Both the position numbers and the translations under genes were made by a program. Positions 1 to 9,400 of a stretch of 64,000 nt of DNA are shown piece by piece; within the stretch, counting starts at the first letter, position 1, and each line of letters starts with the position of its first letter. The notes beneath the pieces were generated by a model. That model saw nothing but the letters and a program-made list of their open reading frames with translations, did no database searches and was not told where the DNA came from. The stretch is taken from positions 21,231,480 to 21,295,479 of the forward strand of contig NC_136010.1 in assembly GCF_048128805.1 (NCBI RefSeq), read 5' to 3'. This DNA comes from Centroberyx gerrardi (Eukaryota > Chordata > Actinopteri > Beryciformes > Berycidae).

Positions 1-1584
1 CCAAAGTGGTGTGCATCTATTCAAGTAAACTGCCTCTTTAAGGAAAAAAAAAGTGCTATTATTATTACTTAAGGCCCAACTCCATTAAATGCAGAATTAG
101 CATTTTCTTGCAAATTAATGCATTTAAAATACTTCAGAAGAAAATATGAGGTCAATTTATCTACCTAGTTAGGAGTTTAAAGAAAGCATTGGCCTTACTT
201 TGCATATCAAACCCATGTCTATTAAATGTATTACCACCTTGTTGTTGGGTGGCGGTCATTACCTTTGACACTTTGATGACATCATGCGCTTGTAGAATTA
301 AGCAAAAACATCATTTTCTTTCACTAGTTGAGGAAAAGTTATTGTATAGCCTATATAAAGGCTTCAAAGTTGGTCTCAGATGTTTCTTTAAACCAAATTC
401 TCCAATATGAAATTCTCTCTCTTTGTGTCCCTTCTGCTAAGATCAGACAGGAGCACCAGGCCTCAGGTCTAATAAGGCTTTAGTATTGTTTAGGGGTTGA
501 CAGAGGGATTCTCCACTATACCAGTCCCCCAGGTTTCCATGTAAATTCAAAGGGCTGTACTTCCATTAATCCAGGGATAATGAGAAAGCCCCTGGGAGCA
601 AAAGGCCTGAAATGCACAGTCGCCTTGTCTTCCCGCCTCACCTCTTCAAATCCCCACAAACAGAAACACACAGAGGGCAGATTAGCTCCACCTGAGCCCC
701 TCTTAGGTGGCCCAAATCCCATGGTAAACAGGTGAATACAATGGGACATCAGCTGTCTCAAACTACAAAAAAAATGTTTGGAGGAAGAACTGATTAAATC
801 AAATACTGGCATGCATACGCAACTCAATGTCCTTTTGATTTTTACCTTTTTTAATTTTACTTAATGACATTCTATACGTCACTGCAAAGACAACATTAAC
901 ACTGTATCAGAACATAATATATTTCCAGTTTGAGTCTTTAAGGTGCCATGACATCATCCAGACTGCAACAGTTTCCGGACTCTCAGCAGACTTCAGTGAA
1001 CCACTAGCTCCCCCTAGAGGATGACATGTGGTACTACAGCACCAATTATGATTTTCTACTGCCCACGAGACAGACAGCCCCTCAGAATTAGGAAAAAATA
1101 ACAAACACTCCCATGATGCAGAATTCCATTGGCATAAACTTTAATGCAATACAAAAAAAAGAAGAAAAAAATGTTATTGCTATTTCCATGTCCCATCAAG
1201 GTGCTTTTTCCATGTCCATTAAGTTGGGAATGTTTAATCACCTTGTGCAAATATGAACAAACAGTCTTTTGTAAATAATGCATGTAAACCTCGATGACTA
1301 CCTGCTGCAAAATTACATGCTGACAAAACACAACTTAAAAAATGTCACTGGATTGAAGCGATACAGAAGGAAGTAGGAAACAATAGAACACATGCCACTA
1401 TCTTCCAAGCCATCATTAGACTATAACTCTACAGTTTAGGCATATAAGGTTTCTTTAACAATAAAGGCAATGTACAGCTTTAGTCTCACATAACTATAAG
1501 TGAAATCTGAGGCAATAACACACAAGAGGTTACATTAACAACAATTACATGACAAGGAGCTTAGCGGCCAGACTCAGGTTAGAG
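1..1584. other. Intergenic / cd40 3' flank, no gene seen
   Basis: Open frames here are short (at most about 100 codons) and show no family signature. The part next to position 1585 is probably the cd40 3' UTR, which reads on the minus strand. I saw no AATAAA on that strand close to the stop; ATTAAA-type hexamers occur near 1140 and 1230. The stretch about 511-770 is non-repetitive and of balanced composition, but nothing in it identifies a function. Confidence 0.5.
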
Positions 1585-4500
1585 TCATAACTGAGTGTTT
1601 ATTGACTCCTGTCGAGAGAGCACTTCTCTTTTCCCTTCCTCCTGTTCCACCAGATTTCCATTTTCAGTGAGACCTGGATCGTCCGAGATCAAAGGCTGGC
1701 TCGGTTCCTCATCAAGCCCGTCCTCATTTTCCTCCGGAGTCTTTGCACCCCCTTCTTGTTCTGAGGATCGCTCCTCATACGATAGCAAGCATGGCTCAGC
1801 TGTCGGGTTTGCTATTGGGTTTGCTTCCCTCTCTGGCTTGTTTGTTCCATCCTCCATGATGCAGCCCTACAGAGTGAAATACTGTTAGCATTACAGTGCT
1901 GAAAACACTGAATATGACATTTTCAGTCACTGGAAATGAAAAATATCAAGTACATTGCTAGGAATCCAGTGCAACAGTTTCAGTTACAATTGCTATAATT
2001 TGCATTGTTTGCAGACCATTACTGTTTACCCAAGTATATATTATTTTATATATTCTGTAACACAGAATAATATAACTAGGACCAACAGAGCAAGACAAAA
2101 TCAGATTTACCTTAATCTTTGCTTTTGCAGCTCGTACATTACCTAACACAAAAGGAACAAAAGATACAGGATCTTTAGTACATTAAATCAATTATTATTA
2201 TTGTTTATTATTAGTGTCATTGTTTGAGTTTATTGCATACCTCTTAATTTATAGAGGCCTATACAAACTCCAATCAAAATCACGACGACTGCAACGCAGA
2301 TGCCAGCGATCCCTCTTCCTGACAGTCCTGAGCTTTTTTCTGCCAAGACGGGGAAAAGAGAGAAATCCATTCATAAAATATAAATACATCCAGTAATGTC
2401 TATATTTGCCTGTGTATTCCACTTTCACAACCAAAGTCAGATTTTCACATCTAACAACATCTGAAACGATAAAGGACAATATTTGAGTAGAATATGGACA
2501 TTTCTTGTTAGTTTAGAAGAATACAGAACTCAAGCCCCTCTGAGATGTAACATAATACAGCATTATGTAACATAATGCATTTTAGGGGGGGGGGGGGGGG
2601 GGGGGCACCTATGAGACGTGTCTCTGGAGAGAAGGGTTTCAGTGCCTTTCTTAGGGGCCATCCTTACTGTTTAAAACTAAAGGTGATTCTTTAGCCACTA
2701 CAACACAGTGCAGTTTACACACGAACAAAGTGTGAACAATATAGCTGTACTTAGGTGAAAGCTATCAATCCCACTGAAACCACAGAGGCCGACAGAGATT
2801 ACAACTCCAGCAGTCACACGCCTACATAGTTTCATTTCAAACTGGAGATAGCTAAAACTGAGTATTTAAACAAAAAAATCAGCGGATATCCTGTACAGTA
2901 CTTACCACATTCGGTGTCAGATGTGGGTGTCCCACTTTTAACTTGTGATCCAGGCTTACAACTGCAAAGATGTCAGACATTTAAACATGTATGTCAAGCA
3001 ATGTTTACAGTATTAAAGGATAGTTCTTACTTTTTTCATGTGATCAAGATTTTACTAAGGCTAATGTTAAATTAATGGGAGGTATAGGAGCAACCAAAAC
3101 ACGCTGTATGGTCAAATCACCTTGAATCAATCAATCATTTTGTTTTTTATGCTATATTGAGGATTTTGATGTTTGATGATTACCACACACTGCAGTTTCA
3201 CCAGGCTGCTCTTAGTCTAAAGAATCATTCATCTATTGTATAAAAGTAGATTTCTTTTAAGTTAGCCGTGATGTTGGTGGAGGAATTGCTTCTGAAATAT
3301 AAAAGTATGATCCAATGTTTTTTTATTGGGTATCCTATACTCACACTGTCCATTTCATGCAAGCCTGGTTCTCTGAAGTCGCATTAGAAAATGTGCCTCC
3401 AGGGCATTTTTGACACACCGTGTCATGGGTGTGATTGCCTGAAAGGGTGTGACAACCAATATGGATTCAGTGTCACTGCACATAGCAAAAACAAAGCAAT
3501 CTGTGCTTTACATTGAATGTAACTGACAGCGTTTTGTATGTGCATTTGTGTCATACCTTTGGACTGAACCCCGTCTCCCGGTCCGCACTTGGTGTGCAGT
3601 ACACAGGTGATGCATGCTTCACTGGAGCAGTGGTGTCCCGGCTTACACTTGCAGGGGCTCAGACGTTCCTTGCTCTTATCGACCTCAAACTCAAAGTTTT
3701 TATCTGTAAGAAGAGACACAAGTTGTAAGTTGTGCTAATTCAAACAGAAGTCTATCAGTGTGTTAATGGTTTAGTTGAATTTGTCACAATGTCTCACTTG
3801 GGTCGCAGTATGGTTGACGTTTACATATGGTGTTTTTTGTGTAGGCGTCCTGATACTCATTCCCCTCGCATTGCTCGCACCGAGGATCCAGACACCGGCC
3901 CTCCAATGACATCCTTGTCCCTGTAAAAAAATAAATAAAAATATACAGATATTGCTATATAATAAAAAATATCAATTTTCTTACGTGTATATATAGTAGT
4001 GTGGTGGACACAAAAAAATTTGATTAATGACCGAAAGGGTGCTGGTATGAATCCTGGTACATCTGGGTGGGGAAAGTCACACACTTCCTCATGGGGCAGC
4101 TCCCAGTGGTGAGTGTGTGTACAGCATGTGTGTGTGACACCCCCACCACCCCGCCCCCCCCTCCCCTCCCCAACCACTCCCCTCCTGTTCCTAGTAGTTA
4201 CATTACATTCCTAGTTCAATCCATTAAAGGGTTAACATCATGACAAACAATAAGAAAGGTCAACACTGGACTGTACCTGGCCCGCACATCTTGCAGCACT
4301 GCGAGCCGACATCACTTTCATACTGTGTAAGTGGATCGCACGGGGACACTGCACCGGTCACCACCTGCTGAACAATGTCAACCTGCGTTACACACACACA
4401 ACAACATAATAATAATAATAATCTTTATTTGTATAGCGCTTTTCAAAACAAAGTTACAAAGTGCTTTACAAAACATGATAAAAGAGTACAACATACTCAG

Positions 4501-5580
4501 GAGTCCAACATTGTCATAAATAAGATAAAAATAAATAAAACATGAAGCATAGACACCAAATAAAACAAAGTTTATAATAAAAGTAATAAAATAAAAGTGA
4601 TAACAATGGCATTGGGAATTGGCAATGGCAACAAGGGCTTTAAACGTAATCAGTAAAATCTTAAAATCACATCTATACCTAACAGGTAACCAGTGAAGAG
4701 AGGCGAGGATGGGTGTGATATGGTCTTGTCTCTTGGAATTTGTTAAAAGTCTGGCTGCTGCATTTTGTACGAGCTGGAGACGGGAGATGGCCTTTAGGCT
4801 GAGCCCTGAGTACAGGGAATTACAATAATCCAGTCGCGATGAAATGAATGCATGGATGACTTTTTCAAGGTCCGTTTGAGACAGGAAAGTTCTAATTTTT
4901 GCAATGTTTCTAAGTTGGAGAAAGCATGATTGAACTACCTTAGTGATTTGTTTGTCAAAGCAGAGCTCGGAGTCAAAGATTACTCCCACATAGACTGTAG
5001 AGAAGGCTTTGATGGCGAGACTGTTCTGAGATCAGCTCACTTCTCACTTCCCCTGACTGAAACCACCAGACCGAGAGGGGCGCGGCGGAAAGTCCCGAAC
5101 ATTCAACATGTTATGTCGGGCAGTTTCATGGCAGGTGCATTTTCTTACACGTTTTAGTCTATATGCTATTAACAAAACGTGCGTATCGATATTAGCCTAT
5201 AATAAGTTAAAACGGCTTCCACCACTACTTCTACTGCTAATTCACTACTACTCCGTATAAAACGAAACTGAAAGTAGGCTCTGGAAAAGATGTGCGTAGG
5301 CTGTATGCCTTCAAAAATATGGAAAATGTCGACTTCTACATCGGATAAAGCAATAGCCTATTTCAAAGGTGGATAATCAACTAGGCTACTGCATAACACG
5401 AATACATTTAAACGTGCTCCAAAGAATGAAATATTACGGCGTGACTTGAGGTAGTGCTCTGCTTTAGTCCTTTAGTCCTCAACAAGGGCAAACATCTTTA
5501 TAATCCTGTCATCTCCTCCAGTGAAACACAATGATCAGTTTACTCACCGTAAAGACCGTGCAGATTATCAGCAGAAGCAT
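1585..5580 (-). CDS. cd40: CD40 (TNFRSF5) homologue, nine coding exons
   Basis: Type I membrane receptor of the TNF receptor family; in vertebrates it binds CD40 ligand and signals through TRAFs in B cells and antigen-presenting cells. Exons: 5580-5548, 4382-4277, 3920-3798, 3703-3557, 3438-3345, 2961-2906, 2339-2241, 2142-2111, 1866-1585; 972 nt, 323 residues, every phase compatible. Residues 1 to about 22 form the signal peptide. Cysteine-rich repeats span about 26-186. The block CKCKPGHHCSSEACITCVLH closely matches the CD40-specific part of the family, and FSNAT is a glycosylation site at the position where human CD40 has a similar one. The transmembrane segment is about 196-216. The cytoplasmic tail ends in a serine-glutamine motif (SRQE) resembling the C-terminal TRAF site of mammalian CD40. 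Human CD40 is shorter (277 aa). The start is the only ATG in frame with a signal peptide. Confidence 0.9.
2585..2605. repeat. Poly-G run of 21 in cd40 intron 6
   Basis: An uninterrupted run of 21 G on the plus strand, and so poly-C in the cd40 transcript. It lies in the 566-bp intron between exons 6 and 7. Length is likely variable and sequencing error is possible here. Confidence 0.9.
4138..4175 (-). other. G-quadruplex-capable tract in cd40 intron 2
   Basis: The plus strand is almost all C. The sense strand of cd40 therefore has several runs of four to seven G separated by one or two bases, which satisfies the usual G-quadruplex pattern. It sits in the 356-bp intron 2, about 100 bases downstream of its 5' splice site. 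Any effect on splicing is inference. Confidence 0.6.
4395..5035 (-). mobile_element. L2-like LINE fragment (C-terminal reverse transcriptase plus 3' tail) in cd40 intron 1
   Basis: On the minus strand, 4989-4620 reads as the C-terminal part of a non-LTR reverse transcriptase: VGVIFDSELCF, then LRNIAK, SRLDYCNSLYSGL, LQLVQNAAARLL and LHWLPV. These blocks typify fish L2/CR1-clade LINEs. The frame then decays into a 3' tail with the common fish motif TTTGTATAGCGCTTTTC (plus strand, about 4428-4445) and ends in an (ATT)n run at about 4407-4424. It is 5'-truncated near 5035 and lies in the same direction as cd40. The 5' limit is approximate. Confidence 0.85.
5087..5096 (-). promoter_or_regulatory. 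NF-kappaB site in cd40 intron 1
   Basis: The minus strand reads GGGACTTTCC, the classic immunoglobulin-kappa type kappaB site. It lies about 450 bp inside the cd40 gene from exon 1, next to the 5' end of the LINE fragment. The match is exact; function is inferred. Confidence 0.5.
5264..5273 (+). promoter_or_regulatory. ISRE/IRF core in cd40 intron 1
   Basis: GAAACTGAAA matches the interferon-stimulated response core GAAANNGAAA exactly, in the longer context CGAAACTGAAAGT. It lies about 275 bp inside the cd40 gene from exon 1. Mammalian CD40 is interferon-gamma inducible, which makes the site plausible; use in this fish is inference. Confidence 0.5.
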
Positions 5581-5713
5581 CTCGGTGACTTGTGTTCTGT
5601 AGCGCAGAATATCTAAAGTGTCTTGTGTCAGCTGCAGTCAGAGCGCGAGACGAGCTACATTCTTATTCAGAAAGAGGAACGCGCCTCCCGCACGGGGGCG
5701 TGGACGCGCCAGG

Positions 5714-5723
5714 GGGAATTTCC
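5714..5723. promoter_or_regulatory. NF-kappaB site upstream of cd40
   Basis: GGGAATTTCC matches GGGRNNYYCC exactly. It lies about 135 bp upstream of the cd40 start codon, a proximal promoter position. Mammalian CD40 promoters are known to be NF-kappaB responsive. Confidence 0.55.
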
Positions 5724-6059
5724 TGGTCCTTTTACCGTTTCCTGTAAATCCAGCGCAACTGAATCCTCAAATTCTGATGTAGTAGTCTCCAAAATGTCCC
5801 GAAATTAAAGTAAAGTAAATAAAACTGTGTATGCGTCAGTTTATGAAAATGAAGTACAGTAATGGTATATTACATCTTTAGAAGGTAGGCTATATAAAAA
5901 AAACAAACTAACAAAGCTACAGGTCGAAACACTAAACCACACAAAATCCAACAGTAATCCAACAGAGGGAAAACAATGCCATAAAGTATTATGGGAATAT
6001 GATTTTTCGTTAGGGTAATTTCACTAGTATTGACAAAACCTATTGTTACCTGTTGTGAA

Positions 6060-6069
6060 GGGATTCCCC
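6060..6069. promoter_or_regulatory. NF-kappaB site (palindromic type)
   Basis: GGGATTCCCC fits the kappaB consensus and resembles the symmetrical form favoured by p50/p52 dimers. It lies about 410 bp upstream of the formin start codon and 15 bp from a second kappaB match. Confidence 0.5.
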
Positions 6070-6084
6070 GTGTATTTTACATCA

Positions 6085-6094
6085 GGGACTTTCC
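6085..6094 (+). promoter_or_regulatory. NF-kappaB site (kappa-enhancer type)
   Basis: GGGACTTTCC, an exact classical kappaB site, about 385 bp upstream of the formin start codon and paired with the match at 6060-6069. Confidence 0.5.
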
Positions 6095-6478
6095 CACAGC
6101 ACAACATGGTCACCCTCCAATATTCAGTTAAACTGCCCCTCCGTGGGAAATAAGAATAAGCTCTACAGCGCCCTTCCCTGGACAAAATGGGAAGAGCAGA
6201 CCTGCATGTGGAAACATGTTTGGTGACAAATGTCCAGGGTTGAACTTCTCACAGTGGGCGTTGACTGAAAGCAACTCACCTAGTTTACCTAGAAGAAGTG
6301 AAATCTGATCTCTGAAAGGGTGGTAGAAGGAGCAACGCAAACCACTTCAGTTTTCCTGGAACTTTTTCCAGTGAGGGAAGTAGTACTCTGTGTCAGTCTT
6401 GTAAGACAAAAACTCTTCATATTTTAGCTACAATCAGAGGAGCACTTGCATGGATTTTTGCATACAATCTGAAAAGTT

Positions 6479-9400
6479 ATGATGCCAAGTTTAGGACCAA
6501 AGAAAAAAGACAACTTATCCAGGATGGATAGAAACAGTGAGGATTTACCACAGGTAAGATTTCAGCTTGTGTACTCAGATAAGAAAACAGCATAACGACA
6601 TCACTCAGACAGTACTTGTTCTTTAATAGCAAGTGTCATGCTGCAATTTACAATGTATTTGAAAAATCAGTGCTTCTGTAGATGAAGAAGAGCCATGAAA
6701 CAATATCAGCTTATATAGCCTTGCTTCAGAGCCACACTCCACTTACTTTCAGTGACCTCAGGCTGTGTGCAACAAGATGAGACTAACCTGTGGTTCAGTC
6801 TACTGCTGGGGAATCTATCACACATGTTTTACTTCCTCAATTCAGTCTGGCTTCCCTGCTACTCTTTGTTTCTCACAGAGGAACTGATATTTACTCAGAA
6901 ATATGATAGACAATGACTGATTTGTATAGCGTAGGCAGGATGTTCCCGTAACACCATTGGTTCAGCAGATGCAGGTGTTGATTGCACTATGCAGCCTAGT
7001 GGTTCCTCCTCCGGTCCCAATGAGTCCAGACCTGATACATGCTGCCCTCTCTTTCTGTTTTGGAATCTGTCGGTTTAATCTTGTTTTTCGTATTGGGAAA
7101 ACATGCATATCTCAAAGAACATGACAAAGCAGCACTTCAATGACATTTTGTTTCAATAAAATGTGAATGCTGACCAGTGGGAGGCCCTGAGAAGGTCTGA
7201 AGAAGGTCCAACAATCTAAAAAAGGTTTTAAGTCAGTTTAAGTCATGATGTTTATTTGCCAAAAAGCAAGGCAACATTAAAGTGGCGGGTTTTGGTCTGG
7301 AGTTTGACGTGACATTCTCTGCCATACACAGAGGAAAAAAGAGTGAACAGCATGTAGTCGGCAACATGAGCCCAAACTGTTCAGTTGGATAAAATAGGGA
7401 TAACCTCACAAGCCATGAGTGGATATAACAAAAAAACCCCTACATGCACATAATTTATCTTTTCCTTCTGGGTTGTTGCTCCTGTTCAGCTGAGCAACGA
7501 GATGCAGCTGAGCATCATGAACAAGGTGAAGAGCGGTGAGCTGTCCATCGAGGATGCTCTGAACCTGGCCAGAAAGGACCGAGAGCAGCTGCTCAAACAT
7601 CAGAGCCAGGCTGAAGAGGTAACTGCAACCTGCCTGTAAAGATACTGTCTGGGGCTTTGTTTGGCCATCTAAATATTTGTGGATCTTCACATTATTCTCT
7701 TGAGGAGTTTGGCTTGAGTAGATGGAACATAACGAGTTTTGGTATGTTCTTAACACTTTACAACACCTCAGATTTACAGATTTTACAGCCTTAAAATTGC
7801 ATGTAAAGCTTCACATACTATCAGTACTTGTATCAAAAGTTAGAGTGAAAAATGTCTAATCCAAGATTAGATCATTAGATCATTATGTAGACAAAGCTAA
7901 CAATGGGGTGTGTCAGTAAAGGCCACCATGCTGCAGTTCTGGATTAAGCCTTTAAGGTGCACAAAAATATTTAGATTGGAATTAGGTCATGTGAGGTCAT
8001 CCAACACACATTTAGAAGATCAATGTAAAAGTCAGCTGTCATATTTTTTTGAAGTGGCACACAGATCTTGAAAATTTGTCTTTGTTGTGTAATTAGTTTA
8101 AAGACATTTGTAGTTTGCACCCTCCCCTAAGCCTAATAATAACAGAGTAACACTAAAGGACTAATCACAAATCGCTAACCAAGCTATTGACCTTGGGTAT
8201 GCACACAGTGAGCAGTGGAATTTTTACCCATCTAGTGCAAAAACATTAGTCAAACTTGTGGCTTTATCTATACACAATAACTAAAAATGTAATTATTCAA
8301 AATTCCTCCATTTGTGATTGACCTACTTGACTACTCTGAAGCTGGTGAAAACCTCATACGGCTCTGTCCTCTAAAGTACAATCTTCTGTCCCGTGTGCAG
8401 CCTCTTCACCTCCTTACACTCTGTGGTGTTACTATGCTGCCCATCCTGCCAGATCAGTTTTAAATATTGTATCTGTCTCATGTAGCTGGTTTGATGTGCT
8501 CAAAGATATTTTTAGGAAGGAATGTGGCAGGTAACTTCTGTTCCACGCCCTAGCAGGAAACAATCACATGAAAATACTGTCCTATATATGGATAACACAC
8601 CCTTGTTAATGTTACTAGATGTTGTTCAGTAGAATGCGTAATCCCATTGGGTATTCATGTCTGACAGTGAGGTTTCTGTGGGCTGTTGTTACAGGAAGAG
8701 AAAACCTCACAGTACAACTTCAGTGTTCACAAGCATGGGCGCTACAGGTGGCAGAAGCGGGTTCTTCAGGTGAGCTTTTTGCATAAAAGAAAATAACGTT
8801 TTACTGTGCTGTGTGTGGGTTGAATTTACCCGACCGCTCGAGTGCATTGTCTCAAGATGCGAATCCTGTACATCCAGATTGACTTCAAGACCAAAATGCT
8901 GTGCAGCATCGAGAAAGGCATCGTCAAGCGGCAGCTCCCCTTCTCACGTGTCAAGAGTTGTGATGATGGGGTCGGGTCCAGGTTCTCCATATCCTTTAAA
9001 GGGCATCACGACTACGAGTTGGAGGCTACCTCACTGGAGGACAAACACAAGGTGAGTTTATACTCGACTGGTGATGAACCTGAAAAGTAAAAAGGTCTCT
9101 TAAAACTGTAAAAGTAAATCAACAATACATGGAAAACTTACTTGTGTTTAGCCTGAGTGGAACTCTGTTGGGACTTTGGTTATAGGTGTTGATGCCTTGA
9201 ATGAGACTTTTCTTTTACCTTGCTGGTCATTTCATGTTTCTGTGTAGATCATGCAGCTTGTGAATCAGATCATCTATAGGAACATATATAGTGACCCTGC
9301 AGAGGGCAATGCAGAAACACACCAGCCGTCTCCAGGATCGGAGAGCCTTCGGGAGGGCGTCTTGCTGCTGCACAGAGGGGGCTTGGCATCATTCAAATGG

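Larger units (their letters stand above)
5581..6478. promoter_or_regulatory. Putative bidirectional promoter between cd40 and the PHCF formin
   Basis: These 898 bp separate the cd40 start codon (minus, 5580) from the formin start codon (plus, 6479). Both 5' UTRs must begin here unless upstream non-coding exons exist. Three kappaB-consensus matches lie inside (5714, 6060 and 6085). I see no clear TATA box placed for either gene. Transcription starts cannot be fixed from sequence alone. Confidence 0.6.

Noticed and set aside
3341-3346. Donor for cd40 exon 5 at the first GT (after GACA)
   Set aside because: It would throw exon 6 out of frame; the next GT (gtgagt, exon ending at 3345) restores the cysteine-rich frame.
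4378-4989. 203-codon minus-strand frame as a host gene
   Set aside because: Its first two thirds are LINE reverse transcriptase and the rest is the LINE tail; it is a mobile-element remnant.
8857-8877. Alternative acceptor for formin exon 4 adding MRILYIQ
   Set aside because: In phase and not excluded, but joining at 8878 gives the smoother PH strand KRVLQIDFKTK; kept only as an alternative.
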